Assembly (NCBI GenBank): GCA_965276675.1
Contig: OZ255624.1
Coordinates: 1,736,001 to 1,800,000 of the forward strand
Direction of reading: 5' to 3'
Source: G965276675 sp965276675
Lineage (GTDB): Bacteria; Acidobacteriota; Terriglobia; Terriglobales; Acidobacteriaceae
Length of the DNA: 64,000 bases
Part shown: one piece after another, positions 51,926 to 61,427 of the stretch
Layout of the letters: each line of letters begins with the position of its first letter
Position numbering within the stretch: the first letter of the stretch is position 1
The notes under the pieces: generated by a model
Told to the model about the DNA's origin: nothing
Seen by the model: only the letters and a program-made list of their open reading frames with translations
The model's database searches: none
Program-made: the position numbers and the translations under genes

Positions 51926-52380
51926 TGCTGGCCTACCGCATTGCGGATCGCAGACACCCCATCTTTGACAGCACAGGCGCATATCTCAAGAGCGCACGCT
52001 GGAATTCGGTAGGCAAGCGGGTCATCTATGCGGCCCAAAGCTATGCGGGGGCACTGCTGGAAATTCTCGTCCACTTAAATCTGGGCGTCGTGCCGAAAAC
52101 ATATGTCGTTGTTGAGATTACGATCCCGGATACGCTCGCATTCGTGCATTTGCACCCAGAGCAGCTGCCAGACTGGGCCGCAAATGACCTGGTCGCGAGC
52201 CGGCAGTATGGTGACCTCTGGTTAGAGGAGAAGCGTACAGCAGTGCTGCTTGTTCCTAGCGTCGTGCTTCAGGGCCGTGAGCACAATGTCATGATCAACC
52301 CTGGTCATGCTGACTTCACGCGCATCCAGGCGGGCAGTCCTGAGCCTGTGATGTGGGACCCGCGGCTCTTCATTCGTTAG
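51925..52380 (+). CDS. RES-domain toxin (NAD+-consuming)
   Basis: A 151-residue RES-domain toxin. AYRIADRRHPIFDSTGAYL and ARWNSVGKRVIYAAQSYAGALLE contain the conserved Arg, Tyr and Glu of the ADP-ribosyltransferase-like pocket. Characterised RES toxins deplete NAD+, in one case by phosphorolysis. GTG 51925 overlaps the antitoxin stop, so the two are translated together in fixed order, as usual for this class. Confidence 0.88.
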   Translation: MLAYRIADRRHPIFDSTGAYLKSARWNSVGKRVIYAAQSYAGALLEILVHLNLGVVPKTYVVVEITIPDTLAFVHLHPEQLPDWAANDLVASRQYGDLWLEEKRTAVLLVPSVVLQGREHNVMINPGHADFTRIQAGSPEPVMWDPRLFIR

Positions 52381-52448
52381 CACACAGCAGTCCCCTATGT
52401 AGAGGTGGCCGTCCATCGGTAAACCACCCGAGTGTCTATAATCCTGCC

Positions 52449-52706
52449 ATGCCGGATTTAGGAGCGCAACGAGATCCAACCGTGGGTCGGGAACGCGAAG
52501 CCGCGAAGGGGAGCGCCCAAGCCCGGCGTCGCTCGCGCTGGAACTTCCTGCTGCTTATCCCGGTGCTGGCACTCATCTTTCCCGCCGTGTATGCGCGTTC
52601 GGAGCCGCAGCTCTTCGGCTTCCCGTTCTTCTACTGGTACCAGTTTGCTGGTGTCGCGGTCACGGCGGTGCTGACCGGTCTCGTCTATCTAATCACGCGC
52701 GAGTGA
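52449..52706 (+). CDS. DUF3311 small membrane protein, partner of the symporter
   Basis: An 85-residue protein with two helices (WNFLLLIPVLALIFPAVYA and FFYWYQFAGVAVTAVLTGLVYL). DUF3311 genes typically sit directly before a sodium:solute symporter, as here. They are presumed accessory subunits. ATG 52449 is favoured; the longer frame from 52353 overlaps the RES gene end. Confidence 0.7.
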   Translation: MPDLGAQRDPTVGREREAAKGSAQARRRSRWNFLLLIPVLALIFPAVYARSEPQLFGFPFFYWYQFAGVAVTAVLTGLVYLITRE

Positions 52707-52845
52707 ACCATCTCCAACCCGCATAGTAGCCTATGTACAAACCTGCTCAGGTCGGTAGAATGTAACCCTTTGCATCGACGGGAGACGCCGCCCTGCTCCG
52801 CTCGCGTAGCCCCGTAGATAGCAGCCCAGTAGAAAAGGATATCGT

Positions 52846-54651
<1,806 letters not shown>

Positions 54652-54699
54652 CCATAGCTCGCCGATATCTGGCAGGTACACTTCAGGTGAGGAGGATCT

Positions 54700-54951
54700 A
54701 TGGCGACAGCGCACGTGTTCGAGTCGGGCAGCGGACAAGCGGTCCAATTGCCTGATGAATTTCGGCTGAACGGAACAGAAGTCGAGATCTTCCGCCGCGA
54801 CAATGAGATCGTCCTGCGTGAAAAACCGCGAACAATGGCCGACGTAGTCGCTCTGCTCATGCAAATCCCGAGGATGTTTTCGAGGACATTCGAGAAGAGT
54901 GGCCCCCGCACCACGAACGCGAGTTCGGACGAGTTCCTGGGCTTAGATTAG
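54700..54951 (+). CDS. VapB-like (AbrB fold) orphan antitoxin
   Basis: An 83-residue protein. The N-terminus HVFESGSGQAVQLPDEFRLNG is an AbrB-type DNA-binding fold as in VapB antitoxins. No PIN-domain toxin follows: the next gene encodes a small membrane protein. GTGAGGAGGATCT precedes ATG 54700. It may be a remnant of a lost pair or an independent regulator. Confidence 0.75.
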   Translation: MATAHVFESGSGQAVQLPDEFRLNGTEVEIFRRDNEIVLREKPRTMADVVALLMQIPRMFSRTFEKSGPRTTNASSDEFLGLD

Positions 54952-54975
54952 AAAACTGGATCGGAGAGTAACGCA

Positions 54976-55230
54976 ATGGGACTGGATATTCGCATACCAC
55001 TGGGGCTAATGTTTCTGATCACCGGAGCCATCATGGCCATCTTTGGACTTGCCACCCAGGGCAGCGCGATCTATGCTAAATCGCTCGGCGTCAACCTGAA
55101 CCTCGGTTGGGGGGCGCTCATGTTTCTGTTCGGACTGATCATGTTTGTCTTGGGCCGGCGTTCCGGTCGCATCGCCAGAACCAGCGTCCAGCCTACCGCC
55201 CGACCGCTGAGCGAGCCCCGCGGTCACTGA
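54976..55230 (+). CDS. Small two-helix membrane protein
   Basis: An 84-residue protein with two helices (LGLMFLITGAIMAIFGL and WGALMFLFGLIMFVLG) joined by a polar loop, and a basic tail. I recognise no named family, though similar short proteins are common in Acidobacteria. GGAGAG lies 7 bases before ATG 54976. It ends at a strong two-way terminator. Confidence 0.7.
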   Translation: MGLDIRIPLGLMFLITGAIMAIFGLATQGSAIYAKSLGVNLNLGWGALMFLFGLIMFVLGRRSGRIARTSVQPTARPLSEPRGH

Positions 55231-55249
55231 ATTTCTTCGCGCCAACACA

Positions 55250-55278
55250 AAAGCCGCAGAGTTCAACTCTGCGGCTTT
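55250..55278. terminator. Two-way intrinsic terminator
   Basis: Stem GCCGCAGAG (55253-55261)/CTCTGCGGC (55267-55275) flanked by AAA and TTTAT, between two convergent genes. Confidence 0.88.
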
Positions 55279-55296
55279 ATCTCTCTTCTGACAGAA

Positions 55297-55803
55297 CTAA
55301 GCGTGGACAGCTTCCGCGTTCTCCCGCTCCGCAATCGTCGTCAGTAGGTGATCGGCATGCTTCTCCTCGCCGAGGGTCTTCTCGAGCAAGTCGGCCTGAT
55401 CGTTGTACCCCAGCCGCTTTGCCCAGTCCACGGCGGAGCCGTACGTTGCCATCTCAAAGTGCTCGATTTTCTGCGCGCTGGCGATCAGCCCAGCATCCCG
55501 CACCGCTCCTGAACCGGTCTCCTTCACTACGCCCTCGCCCGCAGCAATCAACGCGAAGGTGACGGCGCACTTCTTGTCATCGGTATTGCCGGAAAGGTTT
55601 TGCAGGATCTTCTCCACCCGCGTGACATGCACCTTTGTCTCCTGCAGGTGCGACTGGAACGCATCCTTGAGCTGCTGGTCGGAAGCAGCGCTGATCATGC
55701 TCTTCAGTCCATCGACGATCTGCTTCTCCGCAGAGAGCGCATATCGGAGCTGGGTGGTGTAGAGCTGCTTCATGTTCTCGATATCTTTACCAAAAAGACT
55801 CAT
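55297..55803 (-). CDS. DUF892 (YciE/YciF) ferritin-like protein
   Basis: A 168-residue four-helix protein. NMKQLYTTQLRYALSAEKQIVDGL (only partly quoted: YTTQLRYALSAEKQIV) and KIEHFEMATYGSAVDWAK carry the acidic and His residues that bind a di-metal centre in this family. It is linked to stress responses in enterobacteria. It stands alone and ends at the two-way terminator. Confidence 0.88.
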   Translation of the reverse strand: MSLFGKDIENMKQLYTTQLRYALSAEKQIVDGLKSMISAASDQQLKDAFQSHLQETKVHVTRVEKILQNLSGNTDDKKCAVTFALIAAGEGVVKETGSGAVRDAGLIASAQKIEHFEMATYGSAVDWAKRLGYNDQADLLEKTLGEEKHADHLLTTIAERENAEAVHA

Positions 55804-55992
55804 CTTGCCCTCGCAATCTTAACTGCTTACTTCTAGTAAGAGGTGTGGATGCGCTCCCTCCGTTGGATTAACCACTCACGAATTTCCATCTATTTCGCAA
55901 CCCTGAGAGCTCGAGCGCACGCGCTGCGCCACAGTACACTGCCCTCACATGAAGCGCCGATGCAGTAGTGCCGGGCGCTCGCTGGATCCGCA

Positions 55993-56451
55993 TCAGGCTC
56001 CTTGCTTGACAAACGCCGCCATGCGCCGATTCATCTCTTCCGGCGAAACATCCTCGATATGCGTGCCAATCGTCCACTTGTAGTGAAACGGGTCGGTGAT
56101 CACACCCGAACGGTCGCCGTAGAACTGATCCTGGACCGGCCGGGTCACTGTGGCGCCTGCCGCCACTGCCTTGCTCACAAACGCGTCCACGTCCTCGACA
56201 TAGAGAGCAAGACCCACAGGCGTGCCGCCGAAGTGTTCGGCTGAAAGCGCGCCCATATCCGGCCACTCATCGGAGAGCATAAAAGTAGCTCCACCGACGC
56301 GCAGCTCCGCATGGCCCACCCGGCCATCCGGCATCGGCATCCGATAGAGCTCCGTGGCGTCGAAGGCACGCTGGTAAAAGTCGATTGCCGCAGAAGCGTC
56401 CTTAAACGCGAGATACGGCTGCAAAGGCTGAGCGGGTACTGGTTTGGGCAT
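55993..56451 (-). CDS. VOC-family protein, PhnB-like
   Basis: A 152-residue VOC protein. LQPYLAFKDASAAIDFYQRAF and HAELRVGGATFMLSDEWPD match the PhnB-like branch, with a late GVITDPFHYKWTIGTHIEDV. Activity is unknown; many such genes are annotated as glyoxalase or resistance proteins. AGGAGG lies 5 bases before ATG 56451. A cytoplasmic location is likely. Confidence 0.85.
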   Translation of the reverse strand: MPKPVPAQPLQPYLAFKDASAAIDFYQRAFDATELYRMPMPDGRVGHAELRVGGATFMLSDEWPDMGALSAEHFGGTPVGLALYVEDVDAFVSKAVAAGATVTRPVQDQFYGDRSGVITDPFHYKWTIGTHIEDVSPEEMNRRMAAFVKQGA

Positions 56452-56540
56452 ACGGACCTCCTGCTCGCTGGGTAGCGAAACGGGTCGATGATGCCACGGC
56501 ACGCCGCTCCCATGCAAAGGAAAACTGTATAAAGGAAAAG

Positions 56541-56570
56541 AAGAGGGGATGCACGCGGCATCCCCTCTTT
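56541..56570 (-). terminator. Terminator after the secreted Pro/Ala-rich protein gene
   Basis: Stem GAGGGGATGC (56543-56552)/GCATCCCCTC (56558-56567), followed on the minus strand by TTCTTTTCC and on the plus strand by TTTT. Confidence 0.8.
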
Positions 56571-56591
56571 TGCCGAAAGGTAAAAGGAACG

Positions 56592-57584
56592 TTACTCGCG
56601 CGCTGTGGTGACCGGCGTCGCGGGTGTCAGCATCATCGGCTGTGTCAGCCCAAACGTAATATCGGAATTGGCAGGCAGCACGGCCGCGTGATTCTCCCGC
56701 AGCCAGTGCGCCGTGACCACACCCAATCCGATCGCCGTGCCCACAATGGCTCCCGTCGGTCCTGCCACGGCGGCACCCGCCACTGCACCACCACCCGCAC
56801 CGATGCCGTACTCGGCCGCGATGCGCTTGGCGTGATCTTTGCTCTCCACTGTGCCTTCGCCGACGACCTTGGTGTTGCTGGCGCGGCCGGTCTGGCTCAC
56901 AATGCCGTGAAAGGTATAGCGCGTGCCATCCGGCAGCACAACCTCTTCCGGATTCAGGCGCAACGAGGCGGGACCAGCAATACGGCGACCATAGTCGGCG
57001 TGGGTTACGCGCCCGTGGATCAGCGAACCCACCGGGATGATCACCCGGCCATTCTGCATCACGTCCTGCGAGACTTGCGCGCTGAACGGAGTGCCCACGC
57101 CATTCTCGCGAGAAGAGATCTCCTGGTCCAGCTTCGCATGGACCGGCGTGCCTTCCGGGAGCTCGTTATCCGGAGTCGGGACCGAGCTCACAATGTTTGC
57201 GTCCGGATTGAAGACCTGGCGCGTCTGCAAGGTGGGAGAAGGCGTGCTTGCCGCGACGGCGGGGGTGGCATCCTCGTCCGGGACCGGCACCTCGACGATA
57301 CCGTTAGGATCCGGTTTCGGCGCGGCTGCTGCTCTGGCGGCCGGTACTGGCGCCACCACAGCCACGGGTGCTGGCATTGCTGGCGCAACTGCTGGCTGCT
57401 CCTCCGTGGTTCGGATCACATCAGTGGCTGGCGGCTGCGAGACACCCTCATAGGGGCTTGGCTTTGCAATAGCGGCATGGGGAGTCTGCGGCGCTGTGGA
57501 CTGGGTTGCGGATTGCGGTCCAGCAAAGGCCGCAACGCTCCAAAGCGCAAGGGCGGCAACAGCAGTAAATTCAGTCTTCTTCAT
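56592..57584 (-). CDS. Secreted Pro/Ala-rich protein with a VirB10-like C-terminal part
   Basis: About 330 residues. A signal peptide (TAVAALALWSVAAFAG) is followed by a low-complexity Pro/Ala/Val stretch (to about residue 145) and a folded C-terminal domain: LPEGTPVHAKLDQEISSREN, NGRVIIPVGSLIHGRVTHAD and a glycine-rich YGIGAGGGAVAGAAVAGP helix. The middle of this recalls the VirB10/TrbI beta-barrel, but no secretion genes lie nearby. The function is unknown. ATG 57584 is chosen for GGAG 6 bases upstream. Confidence 0.75.
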   Translation of the reverse strand: MKKTEFTAVAALALWSVAAFAGPQSATQSTAPQTPHAAIAKPSPYEGVSQPPATDVIRTTEEQPAVAPAMPAPVAVVAPVPAARAAAAPKPDPNGIVEVPVPDEDATPAVAASTPSPTLQTRQVFNPDANIVSSVPTPDNELPEGTPVHAKLDQEISSRENGVGTPFSAQVSQDVMQNGRVIIPVGSLIHGRVTHADYGRRIAGPASLRLNPEEVVLPDGTRYTFHGIVSQTGRASNTKVVGEGTVESKDHAKRIAAEYGIGAGGGAVAGAAVAGPTGAIVGTAIGLGVVTAHWLRENHAAVLPANSDITFGLTQPMMLTPATPVTTARE

Positions 57585-58001
57585 CTTTCGCTCCACGCGT
57601 GCCGTTCCAGGGCACAGCTAACTTGAACTCATAGGCCGGGGAAGTCTGTGTCGAGCTTAGTCCAGGTCGGCGTCCGTAACCGCTCCGGAGATCCGCAGCG
57701 TATCCAGTCGGTAACCCCAGCCTATAGACACAGAAACCGTGCACGGCTGCCCGCCGTGCGGACGTGCCAACGAACGGCGCTTCCGCGCGTCTTGTTAGAA
57801 TGCCGGAGGACGCATCACGCTGCTGTGAGCAGCAGACGTATCACGCTGCTGTGAGCGCAGGTATTGAATAGTAGATGGAATAGGCAGCTGGGAATGGGCA
57901 ACTGGATCAGCACCATCGGCGGGGCTGGGGGCGAGAGCATTCCAGTAGATCGCCGTCCCCAACTCAAGGATCGTTTACGGCACCAGATCACAAGGAGTGA
58001 C
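57585..58001. other. Divergent intergenic region upstream of eno
   Basis: 417 bases between the minus-strand secreted protein and enolase. It holds the tandem repeat at 57811-57856. A plus-strand frame runs from 57864 into eno, but the strong ribosome site directly before 58002 shows that it is leader sequence. Confidence 0.55.
57811..57856 (+). repeat. Tandem 20-bp repeat with internal TCAC/GTGA dyad
   Basis: CGCATCACGCTGCTGTGAGC (57811-57830) recurs with one change at 57837-57856, spaced by AGCAGA, so the period is 26 bases. Each copy has a dyad TCAC-GCTGCT-GTGA. It could be a pair of regulator sites before eno. Confidence 0.5.
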
Positions 58002-59294
58002 ATGACAGAGATTGCTCAGATTCATGCGCGAGAGATCCTGGATTCGCGTGGGAACCCGACTGTAGAAGCGGATGTGGTGCTCGACAGCGGCGTGGTAGGC
58101 CGCGCCGCGGTACCGAGTGGCGCTTCCACCGGCGAACACGAGGCAGTCGAGCTGCGCGACGGCGATAAGTCGCATTATCTGGGCAAGGGTGTTTTGGGCG
58201 CAGTTGAGAATATCGAGAGCATTCTCTCCCCGGAGCTGACCGGGATGGACGCTACCAACCAGCGCCTGATCGACGCAACGATGATCTCGATCGACGGCAC
58301 TGACAACAAAGGGAAGCTGGGAGCGAACGCAATCCTGGCCGTCTCGATGGCCTGCGCCCGCGCCTCGGCAACGGCGCTGAAGATCCCGCTCTACCGCTAC
58401 CTTGGCGGCGTCAATGCCTCCGTCCTGCCCACGCCCATGATGAACATCATCAACGGCGGCGCGCATGCGGATAACAACGTCGACTTCCAGGAGTTCATGA
58501 TCATGCCCGTCGGCGCCGAGCGATTCTCGGACGCATTGCGCTGGGGCGTCGAGGTCTTTCACACGCTCAAGAGCGTGCTGAAGAAGCGCGGCTACAGCAC
58601 GGCCGTGGGCGATGAGGGTGGCTTTGCACCCTCGTTGAAATCCAACGTAGAAGCCGTTGAAGTGATCCTGGAAGCCATCGAGGAAGCCGGCTTCAAAGCG
58701 GGTGAGGATGTCGCGCTCGCGCTCGATCCGGCGGCCAGCGAGTTCTACAACAAAGAGACCAGCACCTACGTCTTCAAGAAGTCCGACAAGTCCGAGAGGA
58801 CCTCGGACGAGATGGCGCGCTTCTGGGAGAGCTGGGTGCGGCAATATCCCATCGTCTCCATCGAAGACGGTCTCGCAGAAGACGACTGGGACGGCTGGCG
58901 CTCAATGACGGAGCTGCTCGGCGAACGAGTGCAGCTGGTCGGCGATGATCTATTTGTAACCAACACAGATCGTTTGCAGCGCGGGATCGAAGAAGGCGTC
59001 GCCAATTCGATTCTGATCAAGGTCAACCAGATCGGCACCATCAGCGAAACGCTCGAAGCGATCGAGCTGGCGCGCCGCTACGGCTACACCTCGATCATCT
59101 CGCACCGCAGCGGCGAGACCGAAGACACCTTCATCGCGGACCTCGCAGTCGGCACGGGCGTGGGACAGATCAAGACCGGTTCCGCCTCGCGCACGGACCG
59201 TATCGCCAAATACAACCAGCTGCTTCGCATCGAAGAAGAGCTGGGACAGGCGGCAGAATTCCTCGGCATCGAGGCTGTCAATTTCGACGAGTAA
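58002..59294 (+). CDS. eno: Enolase
   Basis: A 430-residue glycolytic enzyme that turns 2-phosphoglycerate into phosphoenolpyruvate. AREILDSRGNPTVEADV, PSGASTGEHEAVELRD, GDEGGFAPSL, VSIEDGLAEDDW and SHRSGETEDTFIADLAVG are complete, with all metal and catalytic residues in place. AAGGAG lies 5 bases before ATG 58002. A hairpin (GCGGAGGC/GCCTCCGC, 59300-59319) without a T-run follows the stop. Confidence 0.97.
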   Translation: MTEIAQIHAREILDSRGNPTVEADVVLDSGVVGRAAVPSGASTGEHEAVELRDGDKSHYLGKGVLGAVENIESILSPELTGMDATNQRLIDATMISIDGTDNKGKLGANAILAVSMACARASATALKIPLYRYLGGVNASVLPTPMMNIINGGAHADNNVDFQEFMIMPVGAERFSDALRWGVEVFHTLKSVLKKRGYSTAVGDEGGFAPSLKSNVEAVEVILEAIEEAGFKAGEDVALALDPAASEFYNKETSTYVFKKSDKSERTSDEMARFWESWVRQYPIVSIEDGLAEDDWDGWRSMTELLGERVQLVGDDLFVTNTDRLQRGIEEGVANSILIKVNQIGTISETLEAIELARRYGYTSIISHRSGETEDTFIADLAVGTGVGQIKTGSASRTDRIAKYNQLLRIEEELGQAAEFLGIEAVNFDE

Positions 59295-59337
59295 CGACCG
59301 CGGAGGCACACGCCTCCGCCCAAGGAAACCACCCTCT

Positions 59338-60057
59338 ATGATGACCAGAAATCTATGTGCGGCGCTGTTTGCATTGCCCCTCGCCGCGGCTCCGCTCTTT
59401 GCGCAATCCACCACCGGCACAGCACCCACCCGCACGGCGCCAGCCCCTACATCACGAACGCAGCAGACACCCGCGACTACCGGTAGCACCGCAACCGCGC
59501 CGGGGGAGATCACGCCGCCCGCACACCCGATCACCGTCACCCAGACCCGCGAGATGTTTGACTTGATGGGCTTTCAGAAGCTGCTCAACGGCAATCTTAC
59601 GCAGATGATCTCCATGCAGAAGCAGTCCGCCCCCTTTGTGCCCGAGGATGTGTGGACCGACCTGCAGACCAGCTTTGACAAGACCGATTACGTCGCCCTC
59701 TTCCAGCCCGTCTACGCCAAATATCTATCACAGGAAGACGCGACCAAGGCGCTGGAATTCTATCGCACCCCGGCCGGCCGTCACGTCGTCGAGACCATGC
59801 CTCCACTCATGCACGACATCATGGTCGTCGCGCAACAGAACGGGCAGAAGGTGGGCCGCGAGGTCATCGACCGGCACCGTCCGGAGATCGAAGCAGCGCA
59901 GAAGAAGTATCAGCAGGAGCAGCAGGGCGGAGGGGCAGCACCCTCTCTGAATGGCCCTTCGCCATCTTCGCCGGGCAGCACCTCCCCCCGCGGCAGCACG
60001 ACCGCTCCGGGTGCCTCCAAGGCGCCGAGCACCACGCCGAAACCGCCCATGCAGTAG
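59338..60057 (+). CDS. Secreted DUF2059 protein
   Basis: A 239-residue protein with a signal peptide (LCAALFALPLAAAPLFA), a Thr/Pro/Ala linker to about residue 60, a helical DUF2059 domain (MFDLMGFQKLLNGNLTQMI, YLSQEDATKALEFYRTPAGR) and a Pro/Ser/Thr-rich tail. The function of DUF2059 is unknown. Adjacent starts are ATG 59338 and 59341. It follows eno by 43 bases and may share its transcript. Confidence 0.8.
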   Translation: MMTRNLCAALFALPLAAAPLFAQSTTGTAPTRTAPAPTSRTQQTPATTGSTATAPGEITPPAHPITVTQTREMFDLMGFQKLLNGNLTQMISMQKQSAPFVPEDVWTDLQTSFDKTDYVALFQPVYAKYLSQEDATKALEFYRTPAGRHVVETMPPLMHDIMVVAQQNGQKVGREVIDRHRPEIEAAQKKYQQEQQGGGAAPSLNGPSPSSPGSTSPRGSTTAPGASKAPSTTPKPPMQ

Positions 60058-60070
60058 CCATCTGGTCTAG

Positions 60071-60174
60071 TGTCATCTTGAGCGTAACCGAAGGGTGGAG
60101 TCGAAAGATCGGCTTCATCTTGTAATAAGGAGCGGCGCGAAGCGCCGTTCAACCAAGACCGCATATCGAGAGCA
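60071..60174. repeat. Composite intergenic repeats between DUF2059 and acyltransferase genes
   Basis: TGTCATCTTGAGCGTAACC opens a copy of the repeat also seen at 48421. It is followed by a CGGCGC-GAA-GCGCCG hairpin (60133-60147) and GTTCAACCAAGACCGCAT. The last part resembles GCTCAACCAAAGCCACAT at 28788-28805, next to palindromic element copy 1. Confidence 0.45.
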
Positions 60175-60178
60175 CCGC

Positions 60179-61342
60179 TTAGACCGGGAGCCGCTTTGAA
60201 CGGAAGTTCAGGGCGGCTTTCAATTTTTGTGGCCACAGCGGGTCCATGCACGGACGCTCCACTAGCAGAAAGAACACTCCCCCGACCAGAAGAATGACAG
60301 GCAGAATGATCGCACTCTGCACCAGCAGGTTCAGCAGAAAATCATGGAAGAAGATCGCTCGCCGGCTTACCTTGAACATCACCGCGATGACGAAGAAGTG
60401 CCACAGATAGATCGAGTAGCACATACCTCCGATGGTCGCGACCCATTCGGTGCGAAAGATCTTCTGAAAAAGTACGCCGCGAAACGCGCCCATGTAGGCG
60501 ACCAGCATCAGCTCCGGCAGGAACAGGAAGACCCAGGGAGGGCCATTCACAAACAGGGCCGCCCACGCCAGAACGCTGGCCGCATCCCATAGCCACGTGG
60601 TGCGCCAGCGCGTCATCTCCAGCACATACAGATCACTGAGCAGCAAGCCCGCCAGAAAGTACTGCAGGTAGAAGACGATCGTGAGCCACAGGGGAGAGGA
60701 GCCGGAAAGATGCGGGTACAGAAAACGTCCCTGAATATACGCAATCACCAGGCAGGCCACGAGGAGCAGCGTTCTGCGCGCAACGGCAGAGCGGATGCGG
60801 AAGAGCTGCGTAAGCAAGGGAACAAGCAGATAGAACTGTGCTTCGATCTCCAGCGACCAGGCCACTGGAATAATTGTGCTGACCGCGCGAAAGATTATTC
60901 CGTGGAGATAGACCGCACTCGTAAGCGCATGGACAATGACCGAGCGAAAGGACTCGTGTACGTAGAAGTGAACTGCGATGCCCGTCAGCAATAGGCAGAG
61001 CAGATACGGCGGCTCCAGACGCGTAAGGCGCCGCAAATAGTAGCTTTTTAGCGAGACGCGGCCTTGTCCGAGCAGGTGCTGGCGCGCAAAAGGACGGCCC
61101 AGGATAAAGCCGCTGATGACAAAGAAGAGTTGGACGCCCAGGTGTCCATGCGTGAATGCGTCAAGGATGGGTCCATACCAGGCGTGGTACGTGTAAGTGA
61201 GTCCACTTCGCGAATACAACTCCGCGGAGAGATGGAAAGAGATTACCGACATGATCGCGACAAAGCGCAGTCCGTCGATCTCCGGAATCCAGCTGGAACC
61301 ACTGGTGATGCGTCGAAAGCGCGACAGAGTGGCTGAGAGCAT
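60179..61342 (-). CDS. Acyltransferase family 3 membrane protein
   Basis: A 387-residue protein with about ten helices. IPEIDGLRFVAIMSVISFH carries the family's conserved Arg and His; FFVISGFILGRPFARQ and AWSLEIEAQFYLLVPLL are further hallmarks. It transfers acyl groups (often acetyl) to sugars of surface glycans or antibiotics. The target is not known and no glycan cluster lies nearby. It is divergent from gpmI. Confidence 0.88.
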   Translation of the reverse strand: MLSATLSRFRRITSGSSWIPEIDGLRFVAIMSVISFHLSAELYSRSGLTYTYHAWYGPILDAFTHGHLGVQLFFVISGFILGRPFARQHLLGQGRVSLKSYYLRRLTRLEPPYLLCLLLTGIAVHFYVHESFRSVIVHALTSAVYLHGIIFRAVSTIIPVAWSLEIEAQFYLLVPLLTQLFRIRSAVARRTLLLVACLVIAYIQGRFLYPHLSGSSPLWLTIVFYLQYFLAGLLLSDLYVLEMTRWRTTWLWDAASVLAWAALFVNGPPWVFLFLPELMLVAYMGAFRGVLFQKIFRTEWVATIGGMCYSIYLWHFFVIAVMFKVSRRAIFFHDFLLNLLVQSAIILPVILLVGGVFFLLVERPCMDPLWPQKLKAALNFRSKRLPV

Positions 61343-61427
61343 GAGTGGGGTAAGTCGCCGGTGCGGGCGCCCCTCTTAATGTACTATCGACACGGGTTCA
61401 GGGTACGAAAGAGACGATAATGAGACG

